Program-made: the position numbers and the translations under genes
Shown: positions 24,207 through 32,515 of the stretch, piece by piece
Position numbering within the stretch: position 1 is the stretch's first letter
How the letters are laid out: every line of letters starts with the position of its first letter
Notes under the pieces: generated by a model
What the model was told of the DNA's origin: nothing
The model's input: the letters and a program-made list of their open reading frames with translations, nothing else
Databases searched by the model: none
NCBI RefSeq assembly: GCF_002007115.1
Contig: NZ_MVAD01000003.1
Span: forward strand, 434,001 to 498,000
Direction: 5' to 3'
Length of the DNA stretch: 64,000 nt
Source of the DNA: Massilia sp. KIM
GTDB lineage: Bacteria > Pseudomonadota > Gammaproteobacteria > Burkholderiales > Burkholderiaceae_D

Positions 24207-25355
24207 CTACAACCGGTGAGACCGGTCAGCGCGCACGATTGCGTCAGGCAATTCCACCTCGTTTCCGACCACCAGCACCTTGAACAATTCGCCCATTTCC
24301 GCCGGCGAGACCAGCTTCTGCACCGCCCTGGCCTGGGGCAGGTAGCGCAGGGCATCCTCGGGGTCGGTCTCGGTCAGCAGTTCGCCCAGGCCGGCGCCGA
24401 GCAGGAAGGAAGCCTGGTTCATATAAGCCAGCACCGGCAGGCCGGCGTCCTGGGCCGCCAGGGCCATGGCCGTGAAGTCGACGTGGGCGGTGATGTCCTG
24501 CAGGCCGGGCAGGTAGAAGGGTTCGGGATGGGCGTGGTGGCGGTAGTGGCACATCAGGGTGCCGCCCATGCGCTGGTCGAGGTAGTACTCGTGGGCCGGG
24601 AAGCCATAGTCGAGCAGGATGGCGGCGCCCTTCCCGCCCGCGAACATGGCGGCGAGGGAACGCATGAAGCCGGCCGCCACCGGGTGCAGCTCCGTAACAT
24701 AACCTTCCGGCAGCTGTTCGTGGTCCGGCACCTGGCGCGCCAGCTGGGCCGCCAGTTCCGCATCGAGCGGCTGGTCGAGCAAGGCGAAGGCGCCGTCCTG
24801 AATGCCCACCATGCGGCGCATCCAGCCGGCCGGGGTGCGCGTGACCAGTTCGACCGGCATGGCGTCCAGCACCTCGTTGGCCAGCACCACGCCGGAGAAG
24901 CGTTCCGGCATGCCGTCCAGCCAGCGCACCACCGGCAGGTCCTTCAATGCCTCCTGCTGGCGCGCGCGCAGTTCGCCCGACAATTCGATGATGGTATAGC
25001 TGTTGACGCGCACGCCCTGGCGCGCCAGTTCGGCGAGCAGGTCGCGCGCCAGCTTGCCGGTGCCGGCGCCGAACTCGATGATGTCGGGCGCGCTTTGGGC
25101 GATAATAGCGGCTGCCACGCGGGCCAGGGCCGCGCCGAACAGGGGCGTGATCTCGGGCGCGGTGGTGAAATCGCCGTCCGCGCCGAGCTTGGACGCGCCG
25201 CCGCTGTAATACCCGAGCCTGGGCGCGTACAGCGCCAGTTCCATGAAACGCGAGAACGCGATCGCCCCGCCATGTGCTTCGATCTCGGCCGCGATCAGCC
25301 GTTGCAGGGAATGGGACGCGGCGAGCGCATCGGGAGAAGGTGCGGGCATGGACAT
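24207..25355 (-). CDS. SAM-dependent methyltransferase, MidA/NDUFAF7-like (COG1565)
   Basis: This 382-residue protein has the N-terminal helical part with IAFSRFMELALYAPRLGYYS, the signature of the family, and the SAM-binding motif IIEFGAGTGKLARDLL near residue 95. Eukaryotic NDUFAF7 methylates an arginine of the complex I subunit NDUFS2; the bacterial substrate is not established. The start at 25355 has a second ATG two codons later, and neither has a clear ribosome-binding site. It diverges from the folM-like gene with a 53-base spacer that must hold both promoters. Confidence 0.9.
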   Translation of the reverse strand: MSMPAPSPDALAASHSLQRLIAAEIEAHGGAIAFSRFMELALYAPRLGYYSGGASKLGADGDFTTAPEITPLFGAALARVAAAIIAQSAPDIIEFGAGTGKLARDLLAELARQGVRVNSYTIIELSGELRARQQEALKDLPVVRWLDGMPERFSGVVLANEVLDAMPVELVTRTPAGWMRRMVGIQDGAFALLDQPLDAELAAQLARQVPDHEQLPEGYVTELHPVAAGFMRSLAAMFAGGKGAAILLDYGFPAHEYYLDQRMGGTLMCHYRHHAHPEPFYLPGLQDITAHVDFTAMALAAQDAGLPVLAYMNQASFLLGAGLGELLTETDPEDALRYLPQARAVQKLVSPAEMGELFKVLVVGNEVELPDAIVRADRSHRL

Positions 25356-25408
25356 GCCGGCATTGTAGCGACATCGGCCCCCATCAACAATTTTGCTGCC
25401 TTAACAAG

Positions 25409-26209
25409 ATGACGGATACCGCCAAACCTGTTTCCCGCGTCGCCCTGGTGACCGGCGCCGGGCGCCGCCTGGGCCGCGCGATCGCCCTCGGCATGGCGCG
25501 GGCCGGCTGGGACATCGCGGTCCACTACCGCCATTCGGAGCAGGACGCGCAGGAGACGGCGGCGGCGATCCGCGCCCTGGGCCGGCGCGCGGCCCTGGTC
25601 CGGGCCGACCTGGCGCTGGAGGACGAGGCGCGCGCCCTGCTGGGGCGCGCCGAAGAGGCGCTGGGACGCGTTTCTTGCGTGGTCAACAATGCTTCGTTGT
25701 TCGAATACGACAGCGCCACCGGCTTCTCCCCGGCCCTGCTGGCCAGCCACATGAGCGCCAACCTGGCCGCGCCCCTGCTGCTGGCCCAGGCCCTGCACGC
25801 CGCCACGCCGGACGGCGACCAGGCGGTCGTGATCAACCTGCTGGACCAGAAACTGTACAATCTCAACCCGGATTTTCTGTCGTACACGCTGTCGAAGGCG
25901 GCGCTGCACACGGCCACCACCATGCTGGCCCAAGCGCTGGCGCCCACGGTGCGCGTGGTCGGCGTGGCGCCCGGCATCACCATGGTGTCGGGCGACCAGA
26001 GCGAAGAAGGCTTCGCGCGCGCCCACCAGGCCACGCCCCTGAAGCGCTCCTCGACCCCGCAGGACGTCGCCGACGCGGTGGTCTACGCCGCCTCGGCGCG
26101 CGCGCTGACCGGCACCACCCTGCTGGTCGACGGCGGCCAGCACCTGATGCCCATGGCGCGCGACGTGATGTTCCTGACCGAACCCCAAACTCCCATTACA
26201 AAGGCTTAA
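25409..26209 (+). CDS. folM: Probable dihydromonapterin/pteridine reductase (FolM-like SDR)
   Basis: This 266-residue SDR carries TGAGRRLG at residues 15-22. That fits TGX3RXG, the variant glycine motif of pteridine reductases (FolM, PTR1) in which an Arg holds the NADPH phosphate. NNAS is at about 93-96, and Tyr159 and Lys163 lie in SYTLSK. It is followed after two bases by folB, which supports a role in tetrahydrofolate or tetrahydromonapterin synthesis. The ATG at 25409 is chosen; the frame continues upstream but would overlap the divergent methyltransferase start. A general SDR with another substrate is the alternative. Confidence 0.8.
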   Translation: MTDTAKPVSRVALVTGAGRRLGRAIALGMARAGWDIAVHYRHSEQDAQETAAAIRALGRRAALVRADLALEDEARALLGRAEEALGRVSCVVNNASLFEYDSATGFSPALLASHMSANLAAPLLLAQALHAATPDGDQAVVINLLDQKLYNLNPDFLSYTLSKAALHTATTMLAQALAPTVRVVGVAPGITMVSGDQSEEGFARAHQATPLKRSSTPQDVADAVVYAASARALTGTTLLVDGGQHLMPMARDVMFLTEPQTPITKA

Positions 26210-26211
26210 CC

Positions 26212-26610
26212 ATGTTGTCCGCCCTGATCCACCCCAGCTTGCGCGATTGCCGCCGGCTCTTCCTGCGCAACTACGAAGTGATGATCAATATCGGGGTCCA
26301 TGACTTCGAGAAACGGGCAGAACAGCGTGTCCTGATCAACGTCGACCTCTACATCCCGCTCGAGCAGTCCACCCCCAAGGCCGACCAGCTGTCGGAAGTG
26401 GTCGACTACGACTTCATGCGCGAGACCATCGCCAAGCGCGTCTCCAAGGGCCACATCCACCTGCAGGAAACCCTGTGCGACGACGTGGTCAAGGCGATGC
26501 TGGCCCATCCGCGCGTGCGCGCGGCGCGGGTCTCGACCATGAAGCCGGACGTGTATCCCGACTGCGAAGGCGTCGGCGTCGAAGTGTTCCAACTGAAGGA
26601 AGAAGCATGA
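26212..26610 (+). CDS. folB: Dihydroneopterin aldolase
   Basis: FolB cleaves 7,8-dihydroneopterin to 6-hydroxymethyl-dihydropterin and glycolaldehyde in folate synthesis. The 132 residues include the substrate-binding Glu in [20 protein letters not shown], the VVDYDFMRE segment, and the conserved Lys in [18 protein letters not shown]. The gene lies two bases after folM and overlaps ttcA by ATGA, so the three are probably one transcript. Confidence 0.96.
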   Translation: MLSALIHPSLRDCRRLFLRNYEVMINIGVHDFEKRAEQRVLINVDLYIPLEQSTPKADQLSEVVDYDFMRETIAKRVSKGHIHLQETLCDDVVKAMLAHPRVRAARVSTMKPDVYPDCEGVGVEVFQLKEEA

Positions 26611-27524
26611 GCGAAGCGGATCTCGACCAGCTGGCGGTCGATGCCAAGAAGGCGGAGAAGATCGCCTACGAGAACAACAAGCTGCACAAGCGCCTGTGCC
26701 GCCTGGTCGGCCAGGCGATCGGCGACTTCAACATGATCGAGGACGGCGACAAGGTGATGGTCTGCCTGTCGGGCGGCAAGGACAGCTATGCCCTGCTCGA
26801 CATCCTGCTCACCCTGCGCGAGCGCGCGCCGATCCACTTCGACATCGTGGCGGTGAATCTCGACCAGAAGCAGCCGAACTTCCCGGCCGACGTGCTGCCG
26901 CGCTACCTCACCGAGCTCGGCGTGCCCTTCCACATCGAGAACCAGGACACCTACAGCATCGTCAAGCGCCTGATCCCGGAAGGCAAGACCACCTGCTCGC
27001 TGTGCTCGCGCCTGCGCCGCGGCATCCTCTACCGCGTGGCCGACGAACTGGGCTGCAACAAGATCGCCCTCGGCCACCACCGCGACGACATCCTCGAGAC
27101 CTTCTTCCTGAATATGTTCTTCGGCGGCAAGCTGAAGGGCATGCCGGCCAAGCTGGTCTCGGACGACGGCAAGCACATGGTGATCCGTCCGCTGGCCTAT
27201 GTGCGCGAAGCCGACACCGAGCGCTATGCCGAGGTGAAGAGCTTCCCGATCATCCCTTGCGACCTGTGCGGCTCGCAGGAAAACCTGCAGCGCAAGCAGA
27301 TCAAGGCCATGCTGCGCGAGTGGGAGAAGAAGCACCCGGGCCGGGTCGACAACGTGTTCTCCTCGCTCTCGACGGTGGTGCCCTCGCACCTGATGGACCG
27401 CGACCTGTTCGGCTTCACCGACCTGAAGGTGGACGGCGTGGCCAACCCGCTGGGCGACATCGCCTTCGACGAAGAGCCTTGCTCGACGCCGGCGGCGAAC
27501 ACCATTTCGCTGACCCAGCTCTAA
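26607..27524 (+). CDS. ttcA: tRNA 2-thiocytidine(32) biosynthesis protein TtcA
   Basis: TtcA thiolates C32 of certain tRNAs using ATP and an iron-sulfur cluster. The 305-residue protein has the PP-loop SGGKDS at residues 55-60, the CxxC motif C130-SL-C133 ([14 protein letters not shown]), further cysteines in [10 protein letters not shown], and [20 protein letters not shown]. It overlaps folB by four bases. A candidate terminator begins 22 bases after the stop. Confidence 0.97.
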   Translation: MSEADLDQLAVDAKKAEKIAYENNKLHKRLCRLVGQAIGDFNMIEDGDKVMVCLSGGKDSYALLDILLTLRERAPIHFDIVAVNLDQKQPNFPADVLPRYLTELGVPFHIENQDTYSIVKRLIPEGKTTCSLCSRLRRGILYRVADELGCNKIALGHHRDDILETFFLNMFFGGKLKGMPAKLVSDDGKHMVIRPLAYVREADTERYAEVKSFPIIPCDLCGSQENLQRKQIKAMLREWEKKHPGRVDNVFSSLSTVVPSHLMDRDLFGFTDLKVDGVANPLGDIAFDEEPCSTPAANTISLTQL

Positions 27525-27546
27525 GGAATCTCGGCGGCGAAGCCGG

Positions 27547-27579
27547 ACGGCTGTCGGCCAAAAGCGACTCAGCCGTTTT
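27547..27579 (+). terminator. Probable intrinsic terminator after ttcA
   Basis: ACGGCTG pairs with CAGCCGT around a loop that can fold further (TCG/CGA), followed by TTT. The stem is seven pairs and the U tract short, so termination may be incomplete. Confidence 0.55.
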
Positions 27580-27677
27580 CGATTCAATCGTGCGCCCCCG
27601 GATATGGCCGGGTCCGTTGCTAAGATGGCAGCAGCTATAAGCGGACTCATCCTTCAATGGATCTATTCGGAGGCAAC

Positions 27678-28271
27678 ATGCTCAGCAAGCCTTTGCGCGG
27701 CGCCGCCCTGGCGCTCGCTGCATGGATCGGCGCCGGCGCCCCGGCCGCGGCCCAGGCCACCATCGAACACTGGAATTTCATGTGGACCGGTTTCGAAGTG
27801 AGCACGCCGTCCTGGAATCCGCCGCGCTGGGTTCCCGACCAGCGGCTGGGCGGCACCTTCACCGGCAGCGACGCGGATGGCGACGGCATCCTCGAGGCCA
27901 GCGAGCTGACCGAGTTCGTGGTCGGCGCTCCCGTCCTCGGCTGCATCAACAACGCCACCCAGGGCTGCACCCTCGATCATTTCGCCTACGACACGGCGAG
28001 CGGCGAGCTGTCCTTCGCCACCACCAGCTTCTTCATCGCCGCGCCCGAAACCCAGTTCCGCAGCGACACCAGCACCGTGACCGGCGAGCTGCAGCGGGTC
28101 TACTGGACCCAGCCCGGCGACGACATGTGGTGGGAATACCGCTGGACCTCGCAGACCAGCTTCGCCCTGTCGCCGGCGCCGGAACCGGCAGCGCCCGCGC
28201 TGGCCCTGGCCGGGCTGGCGGTGCTGGCGCCGGTGCTGCGCCGCCGCCTGCGCGCAGGCAAGGGAGCTTGA
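27678..28271 (+). CDS. PEP-CTERM exported protein with an EF-hand-like loop
   Basis: This 197-residue protein has a signal peptide (MLSKPLRGAALALAAWIGAG) and a C-terminal sorting tag: PEP (APEPAAPALALAGLAV), a hydrophobic helix and a basic tail (LRRRLRAGKGA). Such tags are processed by the exosortase EpsH/XrtA system and are typical of exopolysaccharide-producing environmental bacteria. Residues 65-76, DADGDGILEASE, fit a canonical calcium-binding EF loop with acidic residues at positions 1, 3, 5 and 12. GGAGG precedes the ATG. The mature domain is not recognised; two Cys flank NNATQG and may pair. Confidence 0.82.
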   Translation: MLSKPLRGAALALAAWIGAGAPAAAQATIEHWNFMWTGFEVSTPSWNPPRWVPDQRLGGTFTGSDADGDGILEASELTEFVVGAPVLGCINNATQGCTLDHFAYDTASGELSFATTSFFIAAPETQFRSDTSTVTGELQRVYWTQPGDDMWWEYRWTSQTSFALSPAPEPAAPALALAGLAVLAPVLRRRLRAGKGA

Positions 28272-28348
28272 GTCCGGCTGGCGGGGCGCGGCCGGCGGGC
28301 GGCCGCGCGCGCATGGTAGGCTAGGGCCTTTCTCCTGAAAGGACTTCG

Positions 28349-28870
28349 ATGCGCGCGACTTCCCGCCTGCTGCGGCAATGTTCCCTGGCCCTGGCCGTCT
28401 TCCTGCCCGGCGTGGCGATGGCCGTTCCCGACATGATCTACCTGGTGCGCCACGGCGAGAAAGCCGCCGCCGGCCAGGACCCGGAACTCACCGCCGAAGG
28501 CCAGGCCCGGGCGCGCAACATCGCCACCATCCTCGGGCGAAGCAACATCAAGTTCATCTTCAGCACCCCCACCGCGCGCACCCGCCAGACTGCGCAGCCG
28601 CTCGCCACCCAGCTCGGCCTCGCGATCCAGGATTACGACCCGCGCGCCCCCAAGGCCCTGGTGGAGAAGGTGCAGGCGCTGAACGGCGCGGTGCTGGTGG
28701 TCGGCCACTCCAACACCCTGCCCGAGCTGGTGCGCCTGTTCGGCGGCGCGCCCGGCGCCGACATCGCGGACAACGAGTACGACCGCCTTTACCAGTTGAT
28801 CCCCGGCCCAGGCGGCAGCGTGCGCACCGTGCTGCTCACTTCCCCGCCCGCGACGGGTCCCGCCCCTTGA
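28349..28870 (+). CDS. Exported histidine phosphatase family protein
   Basis: This 173-residue protein has a signal peptide ending near AVFLPGVAMA. The phosphohistidine motif RHG is at residues 34-36 (IYLVRHGEKAA). The second catalytic His is near residue 120 in VLVVGHSNTLPELV, and the Arg in STPTARTRQTAQ completes the pocket. It belongs to the small branch of the phosphoglycerate-mutase-like superfamily (SixA-sized). The signal peptide implies a periplasmic phosphatase. The substrate is unknown. It starts 77 bases after the PEP-CTERM gene and is convergent with the M14 peptidase gene. Confidence 0.9.
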   Translation: MRATSRLLRQCSLALAVFLPGVAMAVPDMIYLVRHGEKAAAGQDPELTAEGQARARNIATILGRSNIKFIFSTPTARTRQTAQPLATQLGLAIQDYDPRAPKALVEKVQALNGAVLVVGHSNTLPELVRLFGGAPGADIADNEYDRLYQLIPGPGGSVRTVLLTSPPATGPAP

Positions 28871-28886
28871 AGGGTGGCCGCGCCGC

Positions 28887-30653
28887 TCAGGGCGCGAGGT
28901 CGGTACGCAGCACCGGGTAGAGGTTGAAGCGCTCGTCCCAGGACGCATGGCGGCGCGCGAAGAACTCCAGGCGCGCATGCGGGTTCTTGGCGAAGGCCGG
29001 GTCGCTGTCCAGGCGGCGCTGGAACTCGGCCGCGACCGCCGGGTCGGCCGCCATCTGTTCGCGCGCCACGTCTTCGGCGACGTACTCTTCCATGTATTCC
29101 TTGCGCTCGTAGGCGGTGTTGAACATGCCCCAGCCCACCAGCGAGTCCGGCGCCTGCGGCTCCAGCATCGCCATCACCAGGCGCGCCTTCGGCTGGGCGA
29201 TCGGCACGAACAGCGAACCGCGCGCAACCAGGCGCGGCTCCGCGCTCCACTTGCCTTCCAGCGTCAGGCGCTGGTGGCCTTCGAAGGAGGTGGCCCCGAA
29301 GCTGGCCTTGTCGGCGCGGAAGGTCTCGACCTGCGCCTGCGGGATCGCCTTGTCCAGCTTGCGGAAGCTGATGCCGTGCAGCTTGAGCTTCTCGGCGACC
29401 ATGGCCGCGTAGGCGGCCGGCACGATGTAGCCGGCGCGCGGCGCCTTCACCTGCAGGTCCGGCACCACCTCTTCGCGCAGCGGCACCCGCCATACCTGCG
29501 GCTTGCTCTCGTCGTAGCGGGTCATCAGCATGCCCGAGATGTCCGAGGGCGTGCGGGTGTAGGCATAGCCCTGGAAATCGACCATCTGGGTCTTGTCGGT
29601 GGTGCGGTAGGTGAGCGCCACCGGGCTGTCGGCCAGTTGCGCGGCGCGGGCGTCGGCCGCGGCGGCGGCCTGGCGCCAGGCCTTGCCGTGCTGCGCCACC
29701 TGCTCGAGCACCGAGATCACGGTGTTGCGGGTCACGCGCACGCGGGTCGGATAGTCCTTCCAGGAATGGGTCTCGACCAGCATGGTCAGCCGATTACGCA
29801 ACGGGAAATAACCAGTCGAAAAACGCGGGTCGGACGCGCCGTCCACGAAGCCCGACATCGGGTCGTCGGTCTGGGCGAAGGACATGTAGTAGGACTGGGG
29901 CATCGAGCCCTGTTTCGCAATGTCGGCGATCACGTTGCCGCGCAGCGCCAGGCCCAGCTTGCGCATCTCCGGGTCGCCGGTGTGCACCGGCTCGACCTGG
30001 ATCGAGACGTCGTGCTGGAACTTGGCGCCGTCGGTCACGTGCAGGTCGACGTAGGCCAGGGGATCCCAGGCGTTCACCAGGCCCAGCATGGCCTGCATCT
30101 CGGGCGCGTCGGCCTTCACGTAGTCGCGGTTCAGGTTGTAGTTCTGGGCGGTGGTGCGCCAGCCCATCTCGACCGGGCCGCGCTGGTTCGGCCGGTTCCA
30201 CTTTCCGAAGCGCTCGTGGCCGTCGACGTTGAACACCGGCACGAAGATCAGCACCTGCCGGTCGAGCGCACCCTTGGCCGCGCGCCCTTCCAACACTTCG
30301 CGCAGCGCCAGGAAGCCGGCGTCCTTGCCGTCGATCTCGCCGGCGTGGATGCCGCCCTGGATCAGGGTCACCGGCAGGCCCTGCCCCCTGGCCGCGGCCG
30401 GGGTGAAGGCGCCGCTGTTGCTGACCACCAGGGCCTTCATCGGCCGGTCTTCGGGCGTGCGCCCGAAATCGATGCATTTGACCTGGCGCGGATAGGCCTT
30501 CTGGAAGGCGCTGCACAGGGCGATCACCTCGTCGTAGCGGCCGGTGGCCTGGAAGCCCGAGCGTTCGGACACGGTGCTGAGCTTCGCCGGGACGGCGGCC
30601 TGCGACAAGGGAACGGCCGACAGCAGGGCCAGCAGGAATGCGGAACGGATCAT
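28887..30653 (-). CDS. Exported M14-family zinc carboxypeptidase
   Basis: This 588-residue protein is read from the ATG at 30653, with CGGAGA eight bases upstream; an open frame six codons longer is less likely. It has a signal peptide (MIRSAFLLALLSAVPLSQA). Zinc ligands are His103 and Glu106 (GGIHAGEIDGKDA) and His205 (YVDLHVTDG), and the catalytic Glu is in LVETHSWKDY. The first 330 or so residues are the peptidase. The remainder is a C-terminal region common in larger M14 proteins, function unclear. It probably trims peptides in the periplasm. Confidence 0.92.
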   Translation of the reverse strand: MIRSAFLLALLSAVPLSQAAVPAKLSTVSERSGFQATGRYDEVIALCSAFQKAYPRQVKCIDFGRTPEDRPMKALVVSNSGAFTPAAARGQGLPVTLIQGGIHAGEIDGKDAGFLALREVLEGRAAKGALDRQVLIFVPVFNVDGHERFGKWNRPNQRGPVEMGWRTTAQNYNLNRDYVKADAPEMQAMLGLVNAWDPLAYVDLHVTDGAKFQHDVSIQVEPVHTGDPEMRKLGLALRGNVIADIAKQGSMPQSYYMSFAQTDDPMSGFVDGASDPRFSTGYFPLRNRLTMLVETHSWKDYPTRVRVTRNTVISVLEQVAQHGKAWRQAAAAADARAAQLADSPVALTYRTTDKTQMVDFQGYAYTRTPSDISGMLMTRYDESKPQVWRVPLREEVVPDLQVKAPRAGYIVPAAYAAMVAEKLKLHGISFRKLDKAIPQAQVETFRADKASFGATSFEGHQRLTLEGKWSAEPRLVARGSLFVPIAQPKARLVMAMLEPQAPDSLVGWGMFNTAYERKEYMEEYVAEDVAREQMAADPAVAAEFQRRLDSDPAFAKNPHARLEFFARRHASWDERFNLYPVLRTDLAP

Positions 30654-30750
30654 CGGGCTAATCTCCGGCAATTAATAGGTTGCAAAGCCGAAGATTATAG
30701 ACGCCTTCCAAGGTAGTGCGTCCAGGGAAGGCGGGCCTGGGGCCTGGCCC

Positions 30751-32370
30751 TCAGCGCGCCCGCGTGAGGATCGAGATTTCCTTCACTTCCGGACGCACGA
30801 TCGAGGTCGGCGCCGAGCGTGCGCGGCTGCTTGGCGCAGGGCAGGCGTTGCTGTTGCGGTAGGCCAGCGCCGTGGCCAGCAGGCCCTCTGCCGGATCGCC
30901 CACCGGACGCGAAAGGTCGTCGGCCACCTGGCAGGTCGGCGCCAGGCCGTCCGGGAAGTCGCCGAAGCCCTTGTGGTTCACGCCCTTGAACTCGATCGAG
31001 AAATAGGTGGTGCCGCAGTTCGGCACCGGCGTGAAGCCGTAGGGCTTGCCGCAGGTCTGGCCGCCGATCTGGATCACCTCCACGTCGGCGCCGCGCAGGC
31101 CGTTGATCACGGCTTCGCTGGCCGAGCAGGTGCCGGCGGTGGTGAGGACGGTCACGCGGCGCAGGTTCAGGGTGGGCAGAGGGCTGCCGGGGCGGGCCGG
31201 GTCGGGCGACTCGAAGCCGTAGGCCGTATCGCGGAACATGATCGGCGCCTGGGGCGGCGTCTTGTCGTTGTACTGCGGACGCTCGAACACCTTGCCGGCG
31301 GTGGCCGCCGGGCCGGCGATCATGTAGGCCAGCTCGCTGGCGACGTAGAGCAGGCCGCCGCCGTTGTAGCGCATGTCCAGCACCAGGTCGGCCACGCCCT
31401 CGGCCTTGAGGCGGGTGAAGGCGTCGATCAGCTGCTTCTCGGAGACGCCGTTATGGGTCTCGAAGCTCAGGTAGCCGACCTTGCCGCTGGCGGTCTCGAT
31501 CACCTTCACGTTCTTCACCGGCGCCACGCGCACCTCGGCGCCCGTCATGCTGACCTCGAAAGTAGCGCCGGCGCGCTCGAAGACGAAGCTGTGCGCCGTG
31601 CCCGCCGTCGCCGGGAACAGGCCGGCGTTGATGCGGTCGACCAGGGCAGGGTCGCCCGCATTGACGAAATCGATGCCGTCGACCTTGAGCAGGCGGTCGT
31701 TGCGGCGCAGGCCGGCCGCCGCCGCCGGCGAGCCGGGCTCGACCGCCGTAATCACCCACACGCGCGGGATGTTGGGTTCGCGGTTGCGGGTAAAGGTGAT
31801 GCCGTAGCCGAGGTCGATGCCCTGGGTCTGCATGGCTTCCCATTCCGCGGTCGGATAAGTGAAGTGGTACTTGTCCTTGGGCTGGCCGGAGGCCGTCAGC
31901 GCCGGGGTCTTGAGCACCGCGAAATAATCGAGCGGGTTGCTGAAGTCCGCCATCTTGTAGGTGTTCGGGACTTCGTTGTACCAGAGGTAGTACTCGTTGG
32001 TCCAGGCGCGCAGGAACTTGAGCTCGTCCAGCAGGCTGCCCTGGCGGTCCGGATACGGCCGGCCGCTGGCGTCCACGCCGCTGCGTGGGGCGGCGCACTG
32101 GTTCCAGTAGCTGTCGTAGGCCTTGCCCAGCAGGTTGGGGTTGAGGTCTTCCGGCGTCGGCTGGCCGGCGCCCGGGGTCTGCGCCGGGGGCGTGGCCGCG
32201 GGCGGCTGCTGGGCCACCGGCGGCCGGCTGGTGCCGGAGGTGGCGCCGGGCGAGCCGCCGCCACCGCCGCAGGCGGCCAGCAGCAGCATCGCTGCAAGCG
32301 AGCTGGACAACAATCGAAGGGACGGTCGGAGGAAAACGGCCGGGCGCGGCCGGGAGAAATGCGGGCTCAT
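30751..32370 (-). CDS. S41-family C-terminal processing peptidase, lipoprotein
   Basis: This 539-residue protein has a lipobox LLAAC at residues 30-34, so it is predicted to be a lipoprotein, with a Gly/Pro/Ala-rich tether of about 50 residues after it. A PDZ domain at about residues 190-270 contains VEPGSPAAAAGLRRNDRLLK. The S41 protease core has LVLDMRYNGGGLLYVASELA and the nucleophile Ser in TAGTCSASEAVINGLRG. It is a Ctp/tricorn-type periplasmic peptidase with an unknown substrate. The ATG at 32370 is chosen because the lipobox then sits at a normal distance. The 145-base gap upstream shows no clear signal. Confidence 0.92.
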   Translation of the reverse strand: MSPHFSRPRPAVFLRPSLRLLSSSLAAMLLLAACGGGGGSPGATSGTSRPPVAQQPPAATPPAQTPGAGQPTPEDLNPNLLGKAYDSYWNQCAAPRSGVDASGRPYPDRQGSLLDELKFLRAWTNEYYLWYNEVPNTYKMADFSNPLDYFAVLKTPALTASGQPKDKYHFTYPTAEWEAMQTQGIDLGYGITFTRNREPNIPRVWVITAVEPGSPAAAAGLRRNDRLLKVDGIDFVNAGDPALVDRINAGLFPATAGTAHSFVFERAGATFEVSMTGAEVRVAPVKNVKVIETASGKVGYLSFETHNGVSEKQLIDAFTRLKAEGVADLVLDMRYNGGGLLYVASELAYMIAGPAATAGKVFERPQYNDKTPPQAPIMFRDTAYGFESPDPARPGSPLPTLNLRRVTVLTTAGTCSASEAVINGLRGADVEVIQIGGQTCGKPYGFTPVPNCGTTYFSIEFKGVNHKGFGDFPDGLAPTCQVADDLSRPVGDPAEGLLATALAYRNSNACPAPSSRARSAPTSIVRPEVKEISILTRAR

Positions 32371-32515
32371 GCGCCCGATTATAGATGCGCATGTGTCCCG
32401 CAAGATCAACGAAGTGTAACAGTTGAGGACGCCGAACAACGGATGATAACGGGTCGATAACACGACACCCGCACCGGGATGCACGACCGGCAACACCGGC
32501 CATGCATCCCTTCGC

